Of a stretch of 64,000 nucleotides of DNA, positions 52,786-61,864 are shown in pieces. The first letter of the stretch is position 1. The number at the start of each line of letters is the position of its first letter. Location of the stretch: contig CANSLJ010000014.1 of assembly GCA_947647735.1 (NCBI GenBank), positions 1 through 64,000 on the forward strand. The letters are read 5' to 3'. A program made the position numbers and the translations under genes. The notes under the pieces were generated by a model that had not been told where the DNA came from, searched no databases, and worked only from the letters and a program-made list of their open reading frames with translations. The stretch comes from an uncultured bacterium. Its GTDB lineage: Bacteria > Bacillota > Clostridia > Lachnospirales > Lachnospiraceae.

Positions 52786-55700
52786 TTATCCCACCTTCAC
52801 AAAATCAAACAGACTGATCTGATTGCTCTCCGGAAGATCCCCCAGTATCCCCAGTGCCGATAACTGATCCGTCAGCGTTTTTCCCACCTTGGCACGTTCC
52901 CTGAAGTCCTCCTTCGATAAAAAGGTTCCCTGCTTTGCCGCCTCACAGATGGCGTAAGCCGCTTTCTCTCCCAGTCCGTCGATACTGTTGAAGGACGGCA
53001 GAAGTTTCCCGTCAATGATCTGGAACAGCCTTGCGTCGGACTTGTACAGATCGATCGGCAGAAACTCAAATCCCCGGGCATACATCTCCTGCACAATCTT
53101 CATATCACGCATGGAATCCTGCTCCTTCTTGGAAAGCTGATCCTTCCCCCGCTTTTTATATTCATTCAATATGCTCTCCAGATGCGCCTTTCCCTGACAC
53201 ATGATCTCATAGGAAAAAGCGGAAGCCCTGATACTGAAAAATGCCGCGTAATAGGCAAGCGGATGATAAACCTTGCAGTAAGCGATACGCCACGCCATCA
53301 TCACATAAGCCGCCGCATGGGCTTTCGGAAACATGTACTTGATCTTCTTGCAGGACCAGATATACCAGTCCGGCACATTGTTTTCCTTCATGGCTTCCTC
53401 CCACTCCGGCCTCAACCCTTTCCCTTTTCGCACGCTCTCCATGATCTTGAAGGAAAGTGCCGGATCAAGTCCCATATGGATCAGATAGATCATAATATCG
53501 TCTCGACAGCAGATCGCCGTGGAGATCGTCGCCTTCCCCTCCTCGATCAGCGTCTGGGCATTCCCCAGCCACACGTCCGTCCCGTGTCCCAGGCCGGAGA
53601 TCCGGATCAGATCCGAGAAATGCTGAGGTTTTGTGTCCAGCAGCATCTGAATGACAAACTCCGTTCCAAACTCCGGAATCCCCAGAGAACCCACAGGGCA
53701 CCCGCCGATATCCTCCGATGTAATGCTCAGCGCCTCGGTGGATGTAAACAGGCTCATCACCGCCTTGTCATCCAGAGGGATCGTTGTGGGATCGAGTCCC
53801 GTCAGATCCTGCAGCATACGGATCATGGTGGGATCATCGTGCCCCAGTATATCCAGCTTCAACAGGTTATGGTCAATGGAATGATAGTCAAAATGGGTCG
53901 TCACGATATCCGTCGTCATATCGTTTGCCGGGTGCTGCACCGGCGTAAAGGAATTGATATCCTCCCCCACCGGCAGCACGACGATACCGCCCGGATGCTG
54001 TCCCGTACTTCTTCTGATACCGGTGCACCCCTGCACGATCCTGTCTATCTCACAGTTCCGCTTATGGATCTCATGTTCCTCATAATAGTTTTTCACATAG
54101 CCGAAAGCCGTTTTATCCGCCATCGTCGCTATGGTGCCGGCACGATAAGTCTGCCCGTGGCCAAAGATCACCTCCGTATATTTGTGCGCCTTACTCTGAT
54201 ATTCCCCTGAAAAATTCAGATCGATATCCGGCTCCTTATCCCCCATAAAACCAAGGAATGTCTCGAAGGGAATATCAAACCCGTCCTTGACCAGCATCTC
54301 TCCGCATTTCGGACATACCTTGTCCGGCATGTCGCAACCGGAACCGCCCACAAAGGCTTTCACTTCCTCCGAATCAAAATCATAGTAGAAACAATGGGGA
54401 CATCTGTAATGCGGGCTCAGCGAATTTACCTCCGTGATCCCCGCAAGGAACGCCACAAAGGAAGAACCCACAGAACCTCTCGAGCCTACCAGATACCCGT
54501 CCTCCACAGACTTCCACACCAGCTTCTGGGCAATGATATACATCACCGCAAACCCGTTGCTGATAATGGAATTCAGTTCTTTTTTCAGCCTCGCCTCCAC
54601 GATCTCGGGCAGTGTTTCGCCATACAGTTCATGGGCTTTATCATAACAGATCCGCGTCAGTGTCTTATCCGAATCGGGAATGATCGGCGGACACTTATCA
54701 GGACGCACCGGAGACATGGTATCCACCATATCCGCGATCAGGTTTGTGTTCGTGATCACGATCTCCTCCGCCTTATCGCTCCCCAGATACTGGAATTCCT
54801 CCAGCATCTCCTCCGTGGTGCGCAGATAGAGCGGAGCCTGATTGTCCGCATTCTCGTATTTTCTCGCCGCCATGATAATCCGGCGATAGATCTCATCCTC
54901 CGGATCAAGAAAATGCACGTCGCAGGTCGCCACAACCGGCTTATGGAAGGTCTCTCCCAGCTCCACCACCTTCCGGTTTAGATTCCTGATATCCTCCTCG
55001 GAATGGACATTCTCGATCCGCTCCGACTCGATCATAAACTCATTATTGGACAGCGGCTGTATCTCCAGATAGTCATAAAAATTAACGATCCGCGCCAGCT
55101 CCGTCTCCTCTCTTCCATCCAGCAGCGCCTTGTACAGCTCTCCCGCCTCACAGGCGCTGCCGATGATCAGTCCCTCCCGGTATTTCTGCAGCTCGCTCTT
55201 CGGGATTCTCGGCCTTCTGCTGTAATAATCCAGATGAGACTTGCTGACAAGGGTATACAGGTTCGTCCTCCCCACGTTATTTTTTGCCAGGATGATCACA
55301 TGATAGGTCGCCATCTTTTTGATGATCTCCGGGTTCGAGCGCCCTGCCTCCGTGAGCTGCGCAAGGCTTTCTATCCCACGCTCCGCAAGCATCTTCAAAA
55401 AGGCAAGATACATCTGTGCGGTACACTCCGCATCGTCCACCGCGCGGTGATGGTTTTCCAGCGAGAGATGCAGCGTCTTCGCCACCGCATCCAGCGTATG
55501 CTTCGCCTGCCCCGGCAGTAAGAGCCTGGCGATCCCCATCGTATCCAGATAGGTGAACTCCCTCATAATTCCCAGCCTTCTGGCATTTTCCTTGATAAAG
55601 CTCATATCAAATCCGGCGTTGTGGGCTGCCAGCACGGCTCCTCCGCAGAACGCCAGAAACTCGGGCAGCACGGTTTCCACCGTGGGGGCATCCTCCACCA

Positions 55701-57354
55701 TGGCGTCATTGATGCTGGTAAGCTGCTCGATCCGGAAAGGAATCGGCCGCTCCGGATTCACAAAAGCGGAAAACCGCTCCACGATCTTTCCTTCCTTTAC
55801 CTTCACCGCTCCGATCTCTATGATCCGGTCGTTTACCGGTGAAAAACCGGTTGTCTCTATGTCAAAGACAACGATCTCGTCGGACAAAAGCTGCCCTTTA
55901 TCCTCGCTGACAACGGGATTCAGGTCATCCACCAGATAGCCCTCCACACCGTAGATCACTTTAAAGAAATCAAACTTATCCGGCTCCGCCTCCCCTGCCG
56001 CCTTCCGTTTTTCCTTCTCCGCCTTCCACAGATCCTCCCACACATGGTTGGCGTCCGGGAAGGACTGCAGTACACCGTGGTCAGTGATGGCGATGGCAGG
56101 CATGCCCCACTGATAGGCGCGCTTCACGATATCCTTCACCTCGGACACGCCGTCCATATCACTCATCTTCGTATGACAGTGCAGCTCCACACGCTTCCGG
56201 ATGCTGTTATCCATCCGCCGGACTGTGAAATCGGGAATCTTTTTAATGCCGATGATAGAAGACAGGCCCAGCTCATGGTCGAACTTATCCATCATGGCAA
56301 CACCCTTGATCTTCAGGAAATTACCTTTCTGCAAAAAGCCCTTGATCTCATCCACCTGCTCCGTCTTCACAAATATCTTCACGCCGATGGTGTCCGTCAG
56401 ATCCGTGACCGTAAAGATCATGATGGTCTTTTCTATCTTGGCGATCTCCCTCTCATCATAGGAGAGCACTTTCCCACGGATGATCACCTCGCCGATCTCG
56501 TCGGTAATACTTTCGATCGGGATATGATCCCCCTCGAAATCCCTGCCGAAAATAACATCCGGATTTTCGGAACGCTTCAGCGGGCGGAACGCATCTCTGT
56601 CCTGCTTTCTGCCGCCCTGCATACGATTTCTGCCCCCGGATTCCTTCAAGACGCCGCCGGATGCGGCAGACGTTTTTCCCTGCCGGATGCCGCCTGCCTC
56701 TTCTGCCTGAGCACCGCCCGCTCTCTCTGAAAATGCCTGATCTCCCTCTGCGGAAAAGCCTTCCCTGTCTCCGCTTCCTCTTGTCATGGAAACAATTTCC
56801 GCGACCTTGTTCTCGATCTTCTGTTCCTGTTCCGCCTTGTGCTTTCGCTCTTTCTTCTCCCGGTATGCAGTCTCGATCTGCACCTCAAAACCACAGCGTT
56901 CCTGAAATATCTTTTCCAGTATCCTCACCAGTTCCTTCTCTTTTTCTCTGGCAAGCACGGACTCTTCCAGCACCAGCTTTATATTTTTTTCATCCGGATA
57001 GGATATCTCAGCATTCTTAAAGAAACTGTACTCGAGGGGAGACATCTCCCGCAGTTCCTGCAGTATGCTCTTTTGATAGACTTCCATCAGTTTCTCTGGC
57101 GTGTACAGGGAGGAGAGATGGAATCGCTCGTATATTTTGATGACTGTATTCGCATAGGGAAACAGCTGATTTTTTATCTCCCGCTCCAGCGCCCAGATCT
57201 TATCCTTTTCTATCAGATGTTCGCTGCCGATGTAGATCCGCAGATATTTTCTGTCCTTCGGCGCCGAGATCCGCTCTACCTGCACTTTTTCAAGCAGGGC
57301 TTTCAGGTCGCCTTTTAACTGCAGGGTCGGGAATACTTCTTCAAATGGTTTCAT
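52786..57354 (-). CDS. polC: DNA polymerase III alpha subunit, PolC type
   Basis: Replicative polymerase of low-GC Gram-positives, 1522 aa. Order: N-terminal region, OB fold (about 290-370), first part of PHP (RVELHCHTKMSDMDG), inserted DnaQ-like 3'-5' exonuclease (VVFDIETTGFSP), rest of PHP, polymerase core (VGSRGSVGSSFVAFLAG; catalytic PDIDLNFSGEYQ), zinc site CPHC..CPKCG, and the fingers/OB tail. The ATG at 57354 has GGAG 8-11 nt before it. It lies downstream of ispG, with Family A copy 5 between, the end of which is 32 nt before this start. Confidence 0.97.
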   Translation of the reverse strand: MKPFEEVFPTLQLKGDLKALLEKVQVERISAPKDRKYLRIYIGSEHLIEKDKIWALEREIKNQLFPYANTVIKIYERFHLSSLYTPEKLMEVYQKSILQELREMSPLEYSFFKNAEISYPDEKNIKLVLEESVLAREKEKELVRILEKIFQERCGFEVQIETAYREKKERKHKAEQEQKIENKVAEIVSMTRGSGDREGFSAEGDQAFSERAGGAQAEEAGGIRQGKTSAASGGVLKESGGRNRMQGGRKQDRDAFRPLKRSENPDVIFGRDFEGDHIPIESITDEIGEVIIRGKVLSYDEREIAKIEKTIMIFTVTDLTDTIGVKIFVKTEQVDEIKGFLQKGNFLKIKGVAMMDKFDHELGLSSIIGIKKIPDFTVRRMDNSIRKRVELHCHTKMSDMDGVSEVKDIVKRAYQWGMPAIAITDHGVLQSFPDANHVWEDLWKAEKEKRKAAGEAEPDKFDFFKVIYGVEGYLVDDLNPVVSEDKGQLLSDEIVVFDIETTGFSPVNDRIIEIGAVKVKEGKIVERFSAFVNPERPIPFRIEQLTSINDAMVEDAPTVETVLPEFLAFCGGAVLAAHNAGFDMSFIKENARRLGIMREFTYLDTMGIARLLLPGQAKHTLDAVAKTLHLSLENHHRAVDDAECTAQMYLAFLKMLAERGIESLAQLTEAGRSNPEIIKKMATYHVIILAKNNVGRTNLYTLVSKSHLDYYSRRPRIPKSELQKYREGLIIGSACEAGELYKALLDGREETELARIVNFYDYLEIQPLSNNEFMIESERIENVHSEEDIRNLNRKVVELGETFHKPVVATCDVHFLDPEDEIYRRIIMAARKYENADNQAPLYLRTTEEMLEEFQYLGSDKAEEIVITNTNLIADMVDTMSPVRPDKCPPIIPDSDKTLTRICYDKAHELYGETLPEIVEARLKKELNSIISNGFAVMYIIAQKLVWKSVEDGYLVGSRGSVGSSFVAFLAGITEVNSLSPHYRCPHCFYYDFDSEEVKAFVGGSGCDMPDKVCPKCGEMLVKDGFDIPFETFLGFMGDKEPDIDLNFSGEYQSKAHKYTEVIFGHGQTYRAGTIATMADKTAFGYVKNYYEEHEIHKRNCEIDRIVQGCTGIRRSTGQHPGGIVVLPVGEDINSFTPVQHPANDMTTDIVTTHFDYHSIDHNLLKLDILGHDDPTMIRMLQDLTGLDPTTIPLDDKAVMSLFTSTEALSITSEDIGGCPVGSLGIPEFGTEFVIQMLLDTKPQHFSDLIRISGLGHGTDVWLGNAQTLIEEGKATISTAICCRDDIMIYLIHMGLDPALSFKIMESVRKGKGLRPEWEEAMKENNVPDWYIWSCKKIKYMFPKAHAAAYVMMAWRIAYCKVYHPLAYYAAFFSIRASAFSYEIMCQGKAHLESILNEYKKRGKDQLSKKEQDSMRDMKIVQEMYARGFEFLPIDLYKSDARLFQIIDGKLLPSFNSIDGLGEKAAYAICEAAKQGTFLSKEDFRERAKVGKTLTDQLSALGILGDLPESNQISLFDFVKVG

Positions 57355-57386
57355 GGTGTGCTCCAATTGTTGGTGTTGCCGGACGC

Positions 57387-57513
57387 CCGGAGGAAAATAT
57401 CCCTTCTGCAACCCGCTCTCGCTCCGGGCTAAACGCAGCGGACGCTAAGTTCGTGAGAAACCTCTCTAAGCGCCGGCGTTTAGCAGGGTTGCGTCAGGGA
57501 TATTTTCCTCCGG
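57387..57513 (+). repeat. Family A nested palindrome, copy 5
   Basis: Outer arms at 57387-57403 and 57497-57513 pair perfectly (CCGGAGGAAAATATCCC type) and continue imperfectly through CAACCC/GGGTTG. The core hairpin is at about 57430-57487, without A/T runs. It lies inside the ispG-polC intergenic region of a presumed single operon, on the strand opposite to the genes. Confidence 0.85.
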
Positions 57514-57555
57514 ACTGGTTATACAATGCTAAACATTTTTTTCAGGTCAAAATTT

Positions 57556-58614
57556 TTATCTCTTCCAGTTCAGCAGTTCCTGCCGCAAAGTTTCAAGCAG
57601 CTCCGCCTCCGGTACTTTGCGGATGATCTCGCCCTTCCTGATCAGGAGACCCTCCCCGATGCCGCCTGCGATGCCGATATCCGCCTCTTTGGCTTCCCCC
57701 GGGCCGTTGACTACGCAGCCCATCACAGCCACTTTGATATCCAGCGGGATATCTGCCGTCATTTTTTCCACTTCGTCCGCCAGCTTTATCAGATCGATCT
57801 TTGTTCGTCCGCAGGTAGGGCAGGACACCACCTCGATGCCGCCCTTCTTAAGCCCCAGCGTCCTCAGGATCAGCTTTGCGGATTTGATCTCCTCCACCGG
57901 ATCACCGGTCAGGGAAACGCGGATCGTATCGCCGATACCCTGATTTAAGATCAGAGCCAGCCCGATGGCGGACTTGATATTTCCGCTGTTCACCGTACCC
58001 GACTCGGTAATGCCCACATGCAGAGGATAGGGCGTTTTATCCGCCAGCAGTTCATGAGCCTTCACACACATCATCACATCCGAAGATTTGATACTTATGA
58101 CAAGGTTGTCATAATCCATATCCTCGATCATATGTACCTTATCCAGAGCGCTCTCCACAATGCCCTCCGCTGTCACACCCTTATATTTTTCCACCAGCTC
58201 CTTTTCCAGAGAACCGCTGTTCACGCCCACCCGGATAGGAATATTCCGCTCCTTCGCCGCAGATATGACCGCTTTCACATTCTCCCTGCTGCCGATATTG
58301 CCCGGATTGATGCGGATCTTGTCCGCACCGTTTTCCATCGCTGCGATAGCCATCTTATAGTCAAAATGGATATCCGCCACCAGCGGTATCCTGATCTGCT
58401 TTTTGATCTCCCCGAGCGCCTTTGCCGCCTCCGGAGTCGGAACGGTACAGCGGATGATCTCACAGCCCGCCGTCTCGAGCCGCCTGATCTGCTCCACTGT
58501 CGCCTCTATGTTTTCTGTCGGCGTATTGGTCATGGACTGTATAGCGATCGGACTCCCGCCGCCAATCACCTTTCCGCCGATATTGATCTTCTTTGTATGA
58601 TCCCTGTATCCCAT
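57556..58614 (-). CDS. ispG: 4-hydroxy-3-methylbut-2-enyl diphosphate synthase
   Basis: Iron-sulfur enzyme of the MEP isoprenoid pathway (352 aa). N-terminal SPIAIQSMTNT, middle GVNSGSLE, C-terminal cluster motif with SCPTCGRT and a third Cys in VMGCVVNGPGE. Length is as usual. In many Clostridia the order is dxr, rseP, ispG, polC; here ispG is preceded by a kinase/phosphatase pair instead of dxr and rseP. Confidence 0.96.
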   Translation of the reverse strand: MGYRDHTKKINIGGKVIGGGSPIAIQSMTNTPTENIEATVEQIRRLETAGCEIIRCTVPTPEAAKALGEIKKQIRIPLVADIHFDYKMAIAAMENGADKIRINPGNIGSRENVKAVISAAKERNIPIRVGVNSGSLEKELVEKYKGVTAEGIVESALDKVHMIEDMDYDNLVISIKSSDVMMCVKAHELLADKTPYPLHVGITESGTVNSGNIKSAIGLALILNQGIGDTIRVSLTGDPVEEIKSAKLILRTLGLKKGGIEVVSCPTCGRTKIDLIKLADEVEKMTADIPLDIKVAVMGCVVNGPGEAKEADIGIAGGIGEGLLIRKGEIIRKVPEAELLETLRQELLNWKR

Positions 58615-58644
58615 ATATCTGACCGCCTTTCTGCCTCTCTTCCT

Positions 58645-59748
58645 TTATACTTTATCACATTCAAAGCCTCTGCACCAGACAGATTTTTTCTGCTCCCATC
58701 CTTCCCTCTGCCTCCGGTAGATCCACTCCGCCGCCTTCAGCCAGAGATACCCGGCAAGAAAATGCCATCCCAACATCAAAGATTCCTCCCTGCGCCATAT
58801 AATATATACCGCCGCATATAAAAACATGTATTTCAGACAGAATTCCGCCTTCCGCACCAGTGCCACCGCCCTGCCTGCGTTTTTATATCGCTTCCAGTCC
58901 GCCAGAAAAGCCTCCGCCGTGGCATATCGCCTTTCTCTCTCCGGCCTTAAGCACCGCCTTACCGCCCGAAGCATCCCCTCCGGCATCCTATCCGCCTCCA
59001 CCGTCAGGCTTCCGGCACCCGCTCTGTTTTTCAGTTTCTCCTCCCCCTCCATCATCGCATATAACACGGCGCCCAGACCGTATAGATCCGCCCGCTCATC
59101 CACGGCTTTCCCCTCCCACTGCTCGGGAGCCGCATAGCCGAAGGTACCCACTCTCTTTTTCTGATATATGTTCCCTTCCCCGAGGCGCACCGCCGCCCCC
59201 ACATCCACAAGACGCAGGCTCTTATCCGGCTGCACCATAATATTCTCCGGTTTCAGATCCCGGTACAGCACTTTGGGATTTCTATTATGGAGCTGTCTCA
59301 AAAATTCCCCGAGCTGCAGCCCCCAGTCGTAGATCTGTTTCTCGGAAATCTGCCCATGGAGCGAGAGATATTCCTTTAAATTCTGCCCCTCCACATACTC
59401 CATGACAATAATACCGGCGCCATCCTCCTCTGTCCACGCGTCAAAAACCGCGGGCAGCATCCGGAAATTTTGTCTCTGCAACAGCGCCACTTCCTCCCGA
59501 AACTGCTCTGTCACCCGCTCTAACATCTTGATCGCCACAGGCCGTCCCAGACGCATATCTCTCGCCAGATATACCTTTCCCGTACCGCCTTCCCCGAGTA
59601 TCTCCTTTATCTCATATCTCTCAAACCAGATACATGCCTGACAGGTTCTCTCCCTAAAATCACTGTTTTTACTATTTTCAGCATTTTTACCGTTTCTGTC
59701 ATTTTTATTGTTTTCAGTGTCTCTTTTGCTTTCTATTTCTTTTTTCAT
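58645..59748 (-). CDS. Ser/Thr protein kinase with C-terminal membrane segments
   Basis: Eukaryotic-type kinase of 367 aa. An Asn/Lys-rich N-terminal tail (residues 10-30) precedes the kinase domain: glycine loop GEGGTG (52-57), lysine K74 in VAIK, catalytic LYRDLKPENI (D164), and DVG (182-184) in place of DFG. After the domain, two hydrophobic segments (about 303-350) anchor it to the membrane. There are no PASTA repeats. It is encoded 38 nt after a PP2C phosphatase gene, so the two probably act on the same targets. Confidence 0.9.
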   Translation of the reverse strand: MKKEIESKRDTENNKNDRNGKNAENSKNSDFRERTCQACIWFERYEIKEILGEGGTGKVYLARDMRLGRPVAIKMLERVTEQFREEVALLQRQNFRMLPAVFDAWTEEDGAGIIVMEYVEGQNLKEYLSLHGQISEKQIYDWGLQLGEFLRQLHNRNPKVLYRDLKPENIMVQPDKSLRLVDVGAAVRLGEGNIYQKKRVGTFGYAAPEQWEGKAVDERADLYGLGAVLYAMMEGEEKLKNRAGAGSLTVEADRMPEGMLRAVRRCLRPERERRYATAEAFLADWKRYKNAGRAVALVRKAEFCLKYMFLYAAVYIIWRREESLMLGWHFLAGYLWLKAAEWIYRRQREGWEQKKSVWCRGFECDKV

Positions 59749-59786
59749 TATCGTTTCCTTCTCCTGTTCTCCTTCTACTCACAGTT

Positions 59787-60578
59787 TTATACTGTTCTGA
59801 TTGTATGATTAACCTTCGCCGCCTGAAAGATCACCGCCGCCTGATTATCCCTCTCTCCGCGCTCTCTTCCCGCCTGCCCGAGCCTCCTCAGCCTTTTCTC
59901 AAGCTGCAGCTCCGTCAGTCCCTTTTGTCCGAAAAACAAAGATCCCCGCTCTTTTCCAAGGCTCTCCGCCATCTCCGACTGCTCCAGCCGCCTCCAGAAT
60001 CCGTCGCTGCAGACCAGGATCTTCTCCCCGCTCCGAAGACACCCCCTCTTTCTCTGCACCCCCTGCCAGGGAAAACTTCCGATACATCTGCGCAGCCCGT
60101 GCCTCCCGTAACTGTCGTCCCCTGTCAGCCTCCTGCACCCTTTTCCCAGCAGATATGCTCTGCTGTCCCCCGCGTGAAAAACCATATATTTCACAGCGCA
60201 CGGAAAAACAGGGCACCCAAAAAGATGCCCGCCCTGTAAAAGCACCATAGTCATGGTCGTCCCCAGGCCGATCCCGTGGCTCTTCCCGTAGCACAGAAGA
60301 TACCTGTTGCAGTCATACAGCATACTGACGCAATCCCGCTCCGTCCGCTTTCTGCCATGACGCTTTCTCACATGCCTCAAAAAATCGCGGTAAAACCAGT
60401 CCCGTATCCGCATCGTCACGTAACCGCTGGCATACTCTCCCTCCTTAAGCCCGCCGATACCGTCGCACACCGCGAGCAGCACCGCCTCCCGCTTTCCAAA
60501 CGCAGCCGCCTCCAAGACAAGCGCATCCTGCTGCATGGGCGCAAAATCCCCCTTGTCAAAATAAAATGCTGAAACCAT
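59787..60578 (-). CDS. PP2C-family protein phosphatase
   Basis: Metal-dependent Ser/Thr phosphatase of 263 aa. Motifs: VCDGIGG (metal Asp at 39), GTTMTM, HAGDSRAYL, VCSDGFW and RDNQAA at the C-terminus. The N-terminal DKG..QQDAL replaces the usual RxxNQD. Likely cytoplasmic. AAAGGAA precedes the ATG. Paired with the downstream membrane-anchored kinase. Confidence 0.88.
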   Translation of the reverse strand: MVSAFYFDKGDFAPMQQDALVLEAAAFGKREAVLLAVCDGIGGLKEGEYASGYVTMRIRDWFYRDFLRHVRKRHGRKRTERDCVSMLYDCNRYLLCYGKSHGIGLGTTMTMVLLQGGHLFGCPVFPCAVKYMVFHAGDSRAYLLGKGCRRLTGDDSYGRHGLRRCIGSFPWQGVQRKRGCLRSGEKILVCSDGFWRRLEQSEMAESLGKERGSLFFGQKGLTELQLEKRLRRLGQAGRERGERDNQAAVIFQAAKVNHTIRTV

Positions 60579-60772
60579 AGATTCCTTTCCGGTTCTGTGG
60601 AATTGCGCGAACGCCCATAACTGCCCGCCAGGCTTTCGTCCGCCATGAATTTTCCGGATACCCTGTCTTTCCAGATCAGGTTGATCCGCAATAACAAAAG
60701 AATGATAAATATTTTCAGATAAATAACAGATTTTTCAGATAGATCGATTATAACATGAAATGAAAAAAATAC

Positions 60773-60841
60773 AAGCGGTTTTTCCACACTCCGGTAATCC
60801 CGCCTGTATTTCCCCATATCTTCCGCGACATAAACCGCTTC
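60773..60841 (-). terminator. long-loop terminator after the sugar transporter gene
   Basis: AAGCGGTTT (60773-60781) pairs with AAACCGCTT (60833-60841) around a loop of about 51 nt. On the minus strand a T run follows, 10 nt after the transporter stop. Otherwise 60579-60850 holds only an A/T-rich stretch before the PP2C gene. Confidence 0.6.
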
Positions 60842-60850
60842 TATCTCTGC

Positions 60851-61852
60851 CTACGAAACATTATTTGCAGATAATAAGATCACACCGGCAACGAACAACA
60901 AAATACCGCCAAAAAGAATTCCTTTTGTTTTTTTACCGGTACCCTTAAATTCACCGTAGACCAGCCCCCAGATATAACTCCAGCAGTGATAGCTGTTGCC
61001 GATGACCGTAGCGATCGCCACACTGACCACCGGTGCAAAAACAGCATGTAAAACATTTCCGCCGAAATGACAGAATGCCGCAATAGATGCCAATGTAAAT
61101 AATCTGCCGAAGGGAATCAACGCCATAACGCCAGAGACAGATTCCTTTTCCCGATATAACAGGATCAGCGTAAACAATGAGGAACCTGCAAACGCGCCTA
61201 TGACCAATATACCCATACAGGTCAGGGCTGAAAAACCATCCGGATTTAAAGCGGAGCGAAGGCCAATGGAATTCGCCAGCGGATAAGAAGACATCAATAT
61301 CAGATTGATAAACGCCAGCAGCAGAATATCCTGTGTGCGGGACTGCTGTTTTTCACCCGGCCTTTTCTTTTCTCTGTCACGGCAGACTCCGGCATACTGA
61401 CACGTAATGGTTGCCAGGATCAACAGAACAGATGCGGCAAATAATGATACGACCGACACCCCCTCCGGAATTCCCGCAAATAATACCGATATGATCGTTC
61501 CTCCTAAAATGGCACAGGTGGCACTGACGGACGTAGAAAGGATCAAACCAATCCTTTTCACCACCGTCAGGTGCATCTGCATGGCGATGCCAAAGACAAC
61601 TCCACATCCCAAAATGGCCAACGTCAATCCCAGACTGCTTTTCATTTCAGCAAAAATGCCTGACGGGATCATTTGTTTTCCAAGAAAGCCGATCGCCGCC
61701 CACACGATGATAACAGATATGCCATACATGACACTGATAAATGCATGAACCGGAAAGTTCCCGAGATGCTTTACCGTCTGAAACCAGGACCCCCAGAGGA
61801 ACGTCACAAATATAATTCCGGCAATAGCAAGCTGTGCTGTCAAAATAACCAC
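60851..61852 (-). CDS. sugar permease of the GRP/RhaT drug-metabolite superfamily
   Basis: Integral membrane protein of about 330 aa with ten hydrophobic segments in two halves, resembling L-rhamnose or glucose/ribose permeases. The start is a GTG (61852) or the TTG at 61843, which is better spaced from GAGAGGTGG; no early ATG exists. It is the last gene after the iron alcohol dehydrogenase (12-nt gap). The substrate is unknown, perhaps ribose- or polyol-like given the neighbours (inference). Confidence 0.8.
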   Translation of the reverse strand: MVILTAQLAIAGIIFVTFLWGSWFQTVKHLGNFPVHAFISVMYGISVIIVWAAIGFLGKQMIPSGIFAEMKSSLGLTLAILGCGVVFGIAMQMHLTVVKRIGLILSTSVSATCAILGGTIISVLFAGIPEGVSVVSLFAASVLLILATITCQYAGVCRDREKKRPGEKQQSRTQDILLLAFINLILMSSYPLANSIGLRSALNPDGFSALTCMGILVIGAFAGSSLFTLILLYREKESVSGVMALIPFGRLFTLASIAAFCHFGGNVLHAVFAPVVSVAIATVIGNSYHCWSYIWGLVYGEFKGTGKKTKGILFGGILLFVAGVILLSANNVS

Positions 61853-61864
61853 CTCTCTTTCGCC

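Noticed and set aside
57355-57411. 19-residue N-terminal extension of PolC
   Set aside because: The extra codons lie partly in the Family A arm (QKGYFPPGV comes from the repeat) and the ATG at 57354 has its own GGAG site and the family start.
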